Source of the DNA: Misgurnus anguillicaudatus
Taxonomy: Eukaryota; Chordata; Actinopteri; Cypriniformes; Cobitidae
DNA length: 64,000 nt
Assembly: GCF_027580225.2 (NCBI RefSeq)
Contig: NC_073359.2
Location: 10,111,001-10,175,000, forward strand
Direction of reading: 5' to 3'
In this document: one piece after another, positions 42,436 to 53,700 of the stretch
How the letters are laid out: each line of letters opens with the position of its first letter
How positions within the stretch are numbered: position 1 is the stretch's first letter
The notes under the pieces: model-generated
What the model saw: the letters and a program-made list of their open reading frames with translations, nothing else
The model's database searches: none
What the model was told of the DNA's origin: nothing
Translations under genes and position numbers: made by a program

Positions 42436-44024
42436 CAGTGGCGGATGCAGAACGTGACATATGGGTGGGCATGGATTAAGTCCGGGTGGGCCTGAATCTA
42501 TGGGTGTCACTTTTGAATAAGAAACTATAACAAGTCTATAAAATTCATCAAAACTTCAGAACACTAATTTAAACAGCATACACACACACCCGAACTGCAC
42601 GTCACATTTTTGACTTTATTGATACTTTAAATTGTAATGCAACGTGACATTTATTAAGCCTTTTTGGTCATAGCCTACAAAAAAAAACCTGCACACAGTG
42701 ACAGGAAATATAAATGAACCCAAAAAAACCTTATACTTTTTTAAATAGCCTATTAAAGTTTTTAAATAAATACGACTACTAAATGCTTAAAATGAAGCTT
42801 CTAACATCATATTCTCTTCATGCAAATCACTAAAAATATATTTTCGTTCTCACATATTTAAGTTAACTTACTAAATAAAAAAAGAAAAAGGGAATTGCTA
42901 GAATAATGTTAGACTCTGAGGTTAAACGAAATGACAAATAAAGAAACATTTAATATACTTTTTGATGAGCACAAGAGCAAGCCTACTCGTGAAGAGCGGA
43001 GCCGAAGAGCGCGCATATCAGACGTGAACGAAAGGAATAATGGATTTAATGCTTTCACTTCATTTCCTGACAGTTTCACTTGTTAGTACTAATGGCTAAC
43101 AATATGACGCCGAATTACAAACAACATAATTACCTAATTAAATCTGAGCGAATGCAAACACATTACAATATTGTTTCCTCCGCCCGACGGCCAAGTCGCA
43201 GATACATTTTTGTAGCCTGACAGGAATTCGCCATAGCCCGTAATGGACGTCGGGCAAGCGATTTTGCGAGGTTTGTGTAGTAGAAAGTCTTTCTTTAAAG
43301 TGAATTTCGTTTTGTATAAATTGTATCTTAATATTAATCAATGTTTGATCAAACAATTGCTTCGATTTAATAAATAAGAAGCAAACCAAGAACGTCTGTG
43401 GTGTGGATTGAAGTGAACCCACTATATTTCCGCAGCCTACACGTCTTTCTGCTTTTAATGCATTTCTTAAATTAATGTCTCAATTACACAGTAGGCTTAT
43501 AGGTTGTTATGATAGGCTATTTGTTGCTTAAAAGCAATAGGCTATATTGTATAAAGTGTAGCAATAAGCTACCCAGTCTCCGTGGCGTGACTTATAGTGC
43601 TGCTATATCAAACAACATCACTGTGATCAGATGTTTTCTTTCTATTTTTTACCCTGCTGTCATATTTGTTGTGTGTTTATGTTATTGAGAGGAAAGCGCG
43701 CAGCACATATTTATAGCGTGTTGTTATTCAAAATACGTTTCCCACTTGCTTGCAAAAAAAGTTCTCAAAGTGATCATGGCTGAAAGCTGCTCGGGAATAT
43801 TTTTCTCATTATAACGCAACATTCAACTGCTTTAATAGTTTTTAAATAGTTATCAGGCTTACTTATAATTTTACTGTTTTTAACATAACATGCAATAGAT
43901 AAAATACACTACATAAAGTAGTATACATGTCTAACTATACACAGTAGTATTTTTTTACATTTCTGATTGGGCGGGCCAGCTATCAATCTGGGCGGGCCCA
44001 GGCCCGCCCATAGCTCCGCGCCTG
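42436..44024. mobile_element. hAT-type non-autonomous element, unit 4 only
   Basis: A 1,589-bp insertion with the 8-bp duplication GTCCCCAG at 42428-42435 and 44025-44032. The empty site is at about 37561 in unit 3 and 27151 in unit 2. The terminal repeats are imperfect (CAGTGGCGGATGCAG against CAGGCGCGGAGCTATG from the other end). 8-bp duplications and CAG-starting ends are typical of hAT. The interior is AT-rich. One 94-codon minus-strand frame (43138-43422) resembles nothing I can name, and no hAT transposase motif is visible. Confidence 0.85.
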
Positions 44025-44537
44025 GTCCCCAGTGCTTCTATCAACCTAGAAAATGTGAAGAAGATCAACCCATTACCTTAGTTTTGGTAAACCATTCTCT
44101 ACAAGCACATGAAAAAATAGGTCGTTGAAATTTGGCTCTCCTTATGATGTCATAATGAGCTTTTATTATAATAATACCGCCCTTTAATCTGCACTATCCA
44201 ACCACAGCACTGCCATTTAGTCACAATTGAGTTTTAATTGCAACAAACCACCATCATTGTGATCAGTGTTTGAATTTCATCAGCTCATTTGCATTTTAAA
44301 GGACACACCCAAAATGGCACATTTTTGCACACACCTACAAAGTGGCAATTTTAAAATGTTATAATAAATTATTTATATGGAATTTTGAGCTAAAACTTCA
44401 CATATGTGCTCTGAGGACAGTAAAGATTGATTTGACATCTTAAAAAAGTCTTGTGCCATGGCCCATTTAATGTATTTTTCTTGATCGCAGTAGTTACTCT
44501 GTTTTCTGTATTATTCTTAATAACTGTAAAGTATTAC

Positions 44538-44720
44538 CTGAACTTTCAGCTACACATGTTGGCACCGGACTCCAGCCCTGTTCAGTGCACTTAGAAGTTC
44601 CTTGCTTGGGTTTATATCCTGGTTCACACTTATATTTTAATGTGTCGTCTTTCTTGTTATCTTTCACCTCCTTAACAGTTCCATGTTGTATGTCAGGTGT
44701 TGTGCATGATATATCTGAAA
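44538..44720 (-). CDS. CCP (sushi) domain exon A5, complement factor H-like
   Basis: Complete 183-bp phase 1-1 CCP exon. It combines the A2-like middle (KYKCEPGYKPKQGTSK) with the A3/A4-like end (WSPVPTC). The base next to the acceptor differs from other copies (exon starts with T after ctgttacag reading GTTTCAG), without breaking the frame. Paired with B5. Confidence 0.82.
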
Positions 44721-44780
44721 CTGTAACAAGTAACAAGTAGAGATGTTAGTTTGATTTAGAATTTGCTTGTATTCATTCAT

Positions 44781-45930
44781 TGTATTTCAAACTTACCGAT
44801 GTTTGATGTCTTTGTCACTCTTTTAGAAGGCTTTATGATAATGCATATAGCCATAACAGGCATCGTACTTTTTTTTACTTTCTATAACCTGGATTTAGAT
44901 TTTATATATCACGTATCTAAAAACTAATTAAGTACAGTTTAGAAATCCACATATTGGTACAATCAAATATATTTGATACAACTGACACTGTGAGCAAATA
45001 TGTTGTTTTGTATATGTATAATTAAATGAAGCAAATATACCTCAAAAAATAATTTCACAGATAACAAATAAATAAGACAGGCTAACAACTTAAAAAAATG
45101 CAACAGCACCTAATTCCAAAGACTAATAATTGTGATATTTGGGCCTAATATACATCTACGTGGTGTAAAACGTTTTGGGGCAGTTTTTCGGACAGGCCTT
45201 CTCTTAAAATGCACGTTTGTGCTGCCTTAATTAAAAAAAAACACCTTGTACTGACATATCTTAACATATATTAATGCCAATGTTTTGTCTCAAAATTCAC
45301 ACCAGTATTGTTTTCTGTAAGGTTTGTTTGTAAAAACAACTTAAAATCCTAATTTAACCGAGGTCTAGTCCTGGATTAACCTAAAACTGCCCAATAAACA
45401 TTGGAATGGTCAATTTATTTTGACTTACTTATACATTCTCCTTTATGATCCTGTGTCCATTTGTGGTCACTACATACATATCCGATTTCCAACTTAGAGG
45501 CGTAGCCAGCTTTGCAGGTGTACTGTATTTTATCCCCGGCGCTGTAGCTGGTTTTAACGAAGTCAGGAGAAATTTCAGCATTGTCTTCTTTTGGGAGCTC
45601 AGGAGGACATTCTGTCAGACAAATGTAGAGAGACACATCAAATAGTGGCAGATGTCAATCATCATGACATAAGTTTGGTTGCCTTTGTCAGTGTCAAAAC
45701 AATTCATCATTAGCAAGCATTTCCCTGCCTGACATCTTTGCTTTTTGTTCTTATTTTGGGAATTGTGTCATTTTTTTTAAATTAAACTTTCAAAGAAATG
45801 TGCAGAAAAGGCCTTACCTGGTGTTGGCGTAGCATCAACATTCGTGCATATCCAAAGGTATATAATAGCTAGACTTAATCTCATCATCTCTAAACTGTTA
45901 GTTAACTCACACTGGGAGATAAAGACATAC
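44781..45930 (-). repeat. Tandem unit 5, right end of array
   Basis: Similarity to the other units continues through exon B5 and about 320 bp beyond it, then stops near 45930, where the other units enter the GACGTC-rich block. This is the right boundary of the array. Exon B5 is the most diverged B copy. Confidence 0.75.
45429..45611 (-). CDS. CCP (sushi) domain exon B5, most diverged copy
   Basis: Complete CCP exon, 183 bp and phase 1-1, donor gtaagt. The segment between the first and second cysteines differs most: AEISPDFVKTS where the others have ADVSPASLKNS or LKIS. There are also single changes (PEL, YAS, QDH). The cysteines and Trp are kept. It is the most upstream exon of the array on the minus strand and lies at the array edge, so it may approximate the ancestral, non-homogenised copy. 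Confidence 0.82.
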   Translation of the reverse strand, partial: NVLLSSQKKTMLKFLLTSLKPATAPGIKYSTPAKLATPLSWKSDMYVVTTNGHRIIKENV

Positions 45931-46292
45931 ACCAAACAAAGTCTTTAACAAAGTTAATATTTGCCAGTTCTGGGCAGGACTTCTGTATGTGCAATGTTTC
46001 GTCGGATTCACATGGGAGGATTTATAAAACACGTTTTATAATAATTCAAGTTTGAAGTATGTAAGTGTAAACTTATAATAAATAGTGGTTTCTTTCAAAC
46101 CTCAAGAAAATATTAACTACATGTTGTTTTCACAAGAAGTAACCCAAGTTAATTTATCTAGTATAAAGTAGAATTAACTCTGATTTGCAATTAAAATATT
46201 TTCTAGACACTAACACTGACAAAAATGTTTTGAAATAAGATACTTAACCATCAAAGTAGAGGAGGTTCAGCCAAAAGTAAAAAAAATCTAAC
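45931..46292. other. AT-rich non-coding segment at array edge
   Basis: No reading frame, splice-bordered CCP sequence or recognisable repeat. It lies just upstream (minus strand) of exon B5, so it may be the true unique flank of the array. Confidence 0.5.
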
Positions 46293-46295
46293 TAA

Positions 46296-47060
46296 AGCCC
46301 AGTGCACACTGAGATTTCAGCCACGATTTAGCTGTCTGGGACAAATTTTGAAATCCTAAAAGATTTCTGGAATCCTAAGCTAAAATCTGCCGTCTTTGAT
46401 CGCTAGTTTGACATGTTCACAGACAGCCGATTAATGACCGTTGCGATCAAAATTATCCTCCGACAAAATTCTGGCAGTGTCATAAATTTTGAGAGACAAT
46501 CCTGCTATGTGACATCTCCCTACGACAACCGGCAGATCAAGAACCAATAGAAGCACATAACCCGATGACGCAATTAGTGCGGCGACAACAACAAATCAAC
46601 GCAGACAAATGTCAAAAAGAGCCAGGTAGACTGTACAGCAGGAGGAGAAACTTGTGGAGTTAAGGAAAGATAAAGAGTGTTTGTGTCATCGCCACTGTAC
46701 CATGATATGATAAAAATGAAGCAACCTGGAGAGAAATCGCGCTGGAAATACAAATGCCAGGTACTCGTCTCCTCAATTTTTTCTTCTTTTTATGCTCGAG
46801 ACAAGTCATGAAATGAACGCTAGATATTGTTTCGGTTTGCTAGCCTTCGCTTTAGCGTGTGTTCGCCCAGCCATCGTCGATAGATGACGTGTTTGTTTGT
46901 GTGCGTCCAATTTTTTAAAATTTTTAAACTCGTACAGTCTGACATTGATGGAAACTGAGATCATACAGTGTGACCTGGACTTAACTACGATCTTGATCGT
47001 GCAATGTGGCAGGCAACAATCCTAAAGGACTATTTAAAATCGGACGGTGTATACCGGGCT
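46296..47060. mobile_element. Harbinger-like short element with TAA duplication
   Basis: 765 bp flanked by TAA (46293-46295 and 47061-47063). Ends AGCCCAGTGCACACTG and, reverse-complemented, AGCCCGGTATACACCG match at 12 of 16 positions. A 3-bp TWA duplication suggests PIF/Harbinger. No coding sequence. Confidence 0.65.
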
Positions 47061-47216
47061 TAAATGAAAAAATGGTTTTATTAGGAAAAAATTAGTGATG
47101 TTTCGACCACCATCGAGGCCTTCACCAGACATTATGAGCAACGATACACACTCTTTCAAACACACTATCAGGAACAGGTGTTTTTCATTCAGGATACTAA
47201 TTATGGAAATAGCTTT

Positions 47217-47633
47217 TCTGTGGGTTTACACCAGACGCGTTTGAGGCATCAAATTTGCGTCTACCGTGCATAGTTGGACGCTTGAACATTTTGAGCCTAC
47301 TCGCTTTATTCTCGCGTGAAAGCCGCGCGTGAAATTCTAGTTATCAAGACATTCACGTGAAACTGGGAGGGGCTTCTGCGACTCCGCTCACTTCCTGTTA
47401 CCACGCCACCACCAGAGCAAGCTCCTGATTGGTTAACTCGGTGCGTTTTTCCACCAAAGTTTACATTTTTCATCTCGCGTGTTACCTGCGGCAACACTCA
47501 ATTCGCGGCATTCATTTGCTTAACGCATTCGCGCCGCGAGACCTCCAGACGCGTGTAAACGCGTCTTTACATTGACTTAACATTAAAAACACTCGCGCTT
47601 GATGCCTCTGCCACGGCTGGTCTGAACGCAGCC
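47217..47633. mobile_element. Harbinger-type MITE copy
   Basis: Same family and orientation as 63384-63789: starts near TGTGGGTTTACACCAGACGC, ends GGTCTGAACGCAGCC followed by TAA (47634-47636), then directly another element end. The left duplication could not be confirmed. Confidence 0.65.
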
Positions 47634-47981
47634 TAATCCTGCGTTTACACCAGCCGCGTTTGAAAGCATTCGCACGTTTAGAGCAAGTATGGAATCACTA
47701 TTAGTGCGATCACCCCATCCCTGGCCAAGTGGCTCCTTCAAAGGGGCCCGATCCGTTATGAGTCCTCTGCTTAGGCATGATGCTTTCGGATCAGACCATA
47801 CATGCACTGATTCCTGCCGCACCGCTAAGATGTGTACAATGGGCACAGGAGCTAACCCCTGTGCCATTAAACCTCTGCTACAAAACTAGAAAGAAAGCCT
47901 CGAAACAATCAGACTACCCAATGTCGACCACTGCACGGACCAAGACTACGAATTACTGAATCTGAACTGACTATCCTTGAA

Positions 47982-49847
47982 GTGAACATCAGAGGGCTAC
48001 GGTCCAATATTGGGGATCTTGCTAACTATTGCTCAGTGAAGAAACCCTCCATAGTCATCATAGTGGAGACCTTTCTTGACTCCACCACTCCAGACGGGGC
48101 TGACTCCATCCAGATTCCTGGCTACTCACTCAATTGTCGCAGAGACCACACTGAAAAATACGGTGGTGGTATAGCAGTTTACTGTCTAGAAGGAATATCC
48201 ATCTATCACAATCCAGCTAGAGACCCGGATGACTTTGAGCTAATGTGGTTCACTGTTACTCTGAAAACTAGGACACTCCTGATAGGTACGATATACCGCC
48301 CCCCAAGTGCCTCCTGTGATATCTTGGATTACCTTGACAAGAGCACATTCTCAGTGATGGACAAATATAGAGCACAGTCTGTAATGCTCATAGGTGACTT
48401 CAATGTACACCACCACGAGTGGCTGGGCAGCAACAAAACAGACACTGCTGGACGGCGAGCTTTACAACTCGCCAACTGTCTGGGACTAGAACAGATGGTC
48501 ATGGAACCAACTAGAGGAGAAAATATTCTAGATCTAGTTCTCTCAGACATACCAGCAACCACTACCACCTTAGCACAAATGGGATCCTCTGACCATAACC
48601 CTGTTCTAATACAGCTGCAAATCCCAGTCTTCAGAGATAAGCCATATAAGAGAACAGTATGGAGTTACGATAAGGCTCACTTCTGGGAAATGAGAGGCTA
48701 CCTTACTAACATTAACTGGCCCAGTATTCTCAAGGATGAAGATCCTGAAATCATCTGCACAAACTTCACCTCCATACTGCGAGATGCCATGGCTTTATAT
48801 ATTCCCAATAAGACCATCACCAAAAAGCCTGGGGACAAAGCCTGGTTCAACGCAGAGTGCAGAATATTAGCCTTGAGAAAACGTAAGCTTTATCACAACA
48901 TACGGACCTCCGAGGACCCGGCTATGAAACGGAAGTTCCTCAAGGCAAGAGCAGCATTCAATCAAGCTGAAAAGAGGGCAAAAAGGGAGTATTACACTAA
49001 ATTGAGGAATGATCTTGCAGATAACTCAATAATCTCAAAAAAATGGTGGGGCATAGTAAATTCACTTTCAGGCAGAAGTGGTTTCACAGACATCCCTGTC
49101 ATAGAACACCGGGGTACCACCCACATCAGTGCCAGTGCAAAGGCTAACATCTTCTGCCAAACATTTGCAGAGAAGTGTACTCTGCTTAATGTATCTGCGC
49201 AATCGATGCCTCAGCACCAGCAACCAACATCCTCTTTTGCCTGTGTGCACTTCAAACCCAAAGACATTAGGAATATTCTTCGCCACCTTGATACAGCAAA
49301 GGCAACGGGACCCGATGAAATACCAACAAAAGTTCTTAGAGAATATGCAGCAGAATTGGCTAGTCCCCTCAGTCGTCTCTTTCAAATTCCCTTCTCACGT
49401 GGTGTGTTCCCCAAACAATGGAACAACGCCAGAGTGATACCAATACATAAAAGAGACTCTAAATCAGATCCAACAAATTATCATCCCATATCCCTCCTCT
49501 CAGTCCTTAGCAAAGTGATGGAATCTTCAGTTCACAAACAGCTCCAGGGCTACCTTTTCCGTCATAAATTAATTTCTGATAAACAGTATGGATTTAAACC
49601 GAACCACTGCACAGCAGATCTTCTCACAGTTCTGTCACAGACATCGAACAACATCTTAGACAAAGGAGGGGAGGTGTACATTGTTGTACTAGACATTAAA
49701 GGAGTGTTCGACCAGGTTTGGCACTACGGCCTTCTGGATAAGCTTTCTGCTAAAGGCATAACTGGGCCATTACATTCATGGCTACAGAATTACCTGGAAG
49801 GAAGGTCCATCCAGGTCGTGCTCTCTGGTCAGTCCTCATCACCTCAA
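47982..49847 (+). pseudogene. LINE ORF2, N-terminal part (endonuclease, RT start)
   Basis: The frame is open to the gypsy insertion. Endonuclease motifs: IVETFLDS, LIGTIYRPP, LIGDFNVHH and GSSDHNP. A linker (AWFNAECR, WWGIVNSLSG) is followed by RT blocks KATGPDEIPTKVL, PIHKRDSK, YHPISLLSVLSKVMES, KQYGFKPNHCTADLL and the catalytic LDIKGVFDQVWH. No internal stop. A reading start at GTG 47982 is nominal: the frame is open upstream to 47871 without an ATG in frame, so the true start is uncertain. Confidence 0.85.
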
Positions 49848-50726
49848 TGTAGCGGGTACAGAACCTCTGCATCAGCTAGCAGTTAAATGTGCAGCAATTT
49901 GAAGTCATCTGTTCAATGATGAAAGAAAGACAAACACAAAAGAGTGCGTGTGATCAGCTACGGTGTTGCTGTGCTATATATTTTCTCAAGAATTTCATAG
50001 TGATACAGATATAAATATTCACAGTATTACACATGCCAATATAGTTATTCACAGTATAACAAATATGATTGTTCAGAAACACACCATGTCTCAATAAACC
50101 ACTTCTTATCATTGGTTCAGTCTCTCTTACTTTAACATAATGCATTAATGAAAACTCATTCAATAATCAATCACTGTGTTACTTATTTGCATCTTCAAAT
50201 ATACATGACTTTCTATTTTTCATTTACAATTTAAATCAACCTCACAACATCATGTTCAAACACAACCTTTTCACAAAAATCCTAAGTATTAAACTTGTAT
50301 AAGAAACACATTAAAATATCCACCTTCATCAACACGTGTCATCAAACATACATGGCATTCAATCACAGAAGAATGTTATAATTTCATTTGAGGATTAAAC
50401 TTTATCAAAAGTACTCAATTCACACCAGTTAAGATGCACTAACATGCATTCTTTCTACATCCACTTAGATTAAAATGGTTTTGCTATTTGACTAACCTGT
50501 TCAATGATGAAAAAAAGACAAACAAACACAAAAGAGTGTGTGTGATCAGCTCCGGTGTTGCTGTGTTATGGCCTGCAACACGGCCGACTTATAACCATAC
50601 ACCGCACTCACATAGCGCCCTCTAGCGTTCTGGAAGTACCATCACTCCCTTCAATGTGTTTTTACATACAAGAAATATGTTAAACAATACAACAATCTGT
50701 GAAGACCAATCAATTTGGGCGTCACA
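49848..50726 (-). repeat. 3' LTR of gypsy element
   Basis: 879 bp. It contains a direct repeat of about 65 bp (near 49908-49975 and 50498-50568). Preceded on the element strand by a purine-rich tract. Confidence 0.88.
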
Positions 50727-50740
50727 CTCTCCCCACCACA
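50727..50740 (-). promoter_or_regulatory. Polypurine tract of gypsy element
   Basis: On the minus strand TGTGGTGGGGAGAG directly abuts the LTR start TGTGACG, as expected of the plus-strand primer. Confidence 0.7.
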
Positions 50741-50789
50741 GAAGGTGAATCCCTTTATGTTTTTATTTTTTAAAATTTTTAACCATTAC

Positions 50790-53700
50790 TTAATAAGTTG
50801 GGACCATAACCGTGATTGGCATTACCTGGTGTGCATTACTGTTATGGCCTAACCATGTGGGTGTAGTTGTGTGTATCAGTGGTAATGGCTGAGGTGAGTT
50901 TACTGTTACTGTGTGGATTGTAGGCAATGCTTGGAATATAGGTTGCCCAAGGCATGGGTATGTAAGTCTTTGAGCAGGTTTTCTTTCTCTGCATGACCTT
51001 CTGACTGCCTCTTGTTGCTGTACTTCTCTCTCCTCAACAGACTGTTCCTCTGGAGGACTTTCACATTCTGATCCCATGTCTTGTTTCAGCTCAGGATATT
51101 AAACAATTGGTAAGTAAGAATCAGCAAGTGTGTACTCTGGTTCTGTTGGCAAATAATCTGCAATCTCTCGTGTGCCAGTCACTGGTGAATCATCTCTCTC
51201 AACTGTAACTGGTTCATTCAATCCTCCTTGATTCAACTCTCCCTCTGAAGGGGATCGCACACCGGCCGCGCAGCTCAGCGCCGCGCAGGGCCGCGTCGCG
51301 CCTAGGAGAACTCGGAGGTATTGTAAACCGGAAGTGCACATTAAATAGGGCGAGCTTCGTCAGATAGCGTCTACTTCAAAATGCAAAATATACATTAGCA
51401 GCCAATGTTACTTGTTAATGATTTGGGACACAAATGATGTTATTTAATGTTAAAATATGTGAGTGGCGCTCTGTGGCGTGACAGGGATTTGAACAACTTC
51501 CTGAGTCACAGCTGGGCGGCGCGGACAGGCGCCACCTGTCGGCGCCGGTGTGCGTACACTCATAGAAAACAATGTGTTACATTTTTTTAGAACGGCGCTG
51601 CGCGGCGCTGAGCTGCGCGGCCGGTGTGCGATCCCCTTGATTCTTTTCTTTCAGATCTTGAGTATCTTGAATTATTGACTCTTCTCCAGCCATAAACTTC
51701 ATCTTCCCCAGAACTAGTCTCTGATTTTTCTACCTCTTCTCTTTGTGTCATTCTTCTGTTCTTCTGTCCTCTTGTTTCAACACTTTCTTTTCTAGGTGTG
51801 TCCTGTCTTTTTGGATCCAAACTTTCCAGTGTTGGCAAGTCATTTACAAGAAGAAGAAGATTTCTATGCAATGCTCTGATCTTGTTCTCATTGTTCTCAG
51901 GATGCACTTTAAACACAAAGTTTTCTCCTAGTTTCTCTTTTACAATGTAGATAATGGGTTCCCAATATGAACGCAGCTTTCCTGGTCCTCCTCTTTGTCT
52001 CAAATTTCTTACCAGAACACGATCTCCAGGTTTGAGGATAACACACCTAGCTTTACTAGTACTCTTTGTTCCGAGTCTCTCATCTGCTTACTGTTATGTG
52101 CTGCAATTTTGTAAGCTTCGGTCATTTGATCCGCCCAGCGTTCGGCATACCCATGTGGCGTGGTGAATTCATCTTCCTGTACCAATCCAAACAACAAGTC
52201 AACGGGAAGTTGAGGGTGTCGACCATACATGAGGTAGAACGGTGAGTACCCTGTAGACTCATGTTTGTACAATTGTATGAATGAATTGCTTTCGGCAAAT
52301 GTTCTTTCCAATTCTGCTTATCTTTGTCTGTTAACGTTTGCAGCATCTGGAGCAAAGTTCTGTTTAATCTCTCTACAGGATTACCTTGGGGATGGTATGG
52401 CGTAGTCCTTGAGTGACCAACTCCAGCCAGCTTCTGCAATGTGTGGAACAAGGAATTCTCAAATTCACGCCCTTGATCGTGATGCAATTTTGCAGGAAAT
52501 CCAAAGCGAGGTATAAAATCATTGAATATCTTCTCTGCTGCCGTCTTCCCAGATTTATTCCTGGTAGGATAAGCTTGAGCAAATCTCGTGAAGTGGTCTA
52601 TCACCATTAGGATGTATTCATACCCTCCACGACTGGTCTCTAAATGCAGGTAATCAATACTTACTAATTCAAGGGGTGCATTTGACGTGATTCCTCCCAT
52701 TGGGGCATGCACCTGTGTTACTCGTTGTTTCTGAGTTATGCATGGACACTGGCGAGTTACATACTCTTCCACACAACTCTTCATTCCTGGCCAATAGAAT
52801 CTCTCTCTGGCTAACTGTAACACCTTTTCTGGTCCAACATGACTCATATGATTATGTAGCTGCTGAAGAACCATTTGCCAATACTTTGCAGGTAATACCA
52901 ATTGTTTTCTTTGAGTTGTTCTCCTGTACAAGATGTTATTTTCAAGTACTAACTTGTGCCATTCTCTCAACAACTTCTTCATCTCTCTGGGTGCTCTGTA
53001 TCGAACATCAGATGTCACTGTGTTACCAGCTTCCTTCAATCTCATGACTGGTCCAATTACCAGATCCTCCTGTTGAGCTCTCCTCAATTCATCAGGACTG
53101 ATGGTCAATGAGATTTGGTTATGGATCACATCTGTATCTGGTGCCTTCAAATTCAAAGCTGCGACCCAAGCTACATCTTCTTGCTTAGACATTATATTTC
53201 CTTCCCAGGTTGCTTGAATAACCTCTGGTCGCAAATTCTCTGTGCACTCACTTATGTACTGGTCCATATCCAAAGGACAACGTGACAACAGGTCTGCATC
53301 ATTGTTATTCTTGCCAGGACGATATTTAATCTAAAATCTGCTAGTTCTCCTACCCATCGATAACCAGCTGCATTCAACTTCGCAGAACTCATTACATAAG
53401 TGAGTGGGTTATTATCTGTGTAAATGGTGAAGCTTGGTGCATAATACAGATAGTCAAAAAAATTCTCACAGACAGCCCACTTTAATGCAAGAAACTCCAG
53501 CTTGCCTGAATTAAGTCTGTAGTTCTTTTCAGCAGATGACAAGGTTCTTGATCCGTATGCAATAACTCTTAACTTTCCTTCTTGTCTCTGATATAATACT
53601 GCTCCCAATCCTTGTTCAGATGTATCTGTATGTAATACAAACGGGGAATCAAAATCAGGATATGCCAGGATGGGTGGATTTGTCAGCATGTCAATGAGCG

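Larger units (their letters stand above)
38319..44780 (-). repeat. Tandem unit 4, lacking the LTR element
   Basis: A 6.5-kb unit with exon B4 and, at its right end, A5. It never received (or cleanly lost) the TTAA-flanked element and LTR retrotransposon found in units 1 to 3: the target site is intact at 41637-41640. It alone carries the hAT insertion at 42436-44024. Without that insertion the unit is about 4.86 kb. Confidence 0.85.

Noticed and set aside
43138..43422. 94-codon minus-strand frame inside the hAT element
   Set aside because: No hAT dimerisation or catalytic motif and no homology I recognise; kept only as a remark in the element entry.
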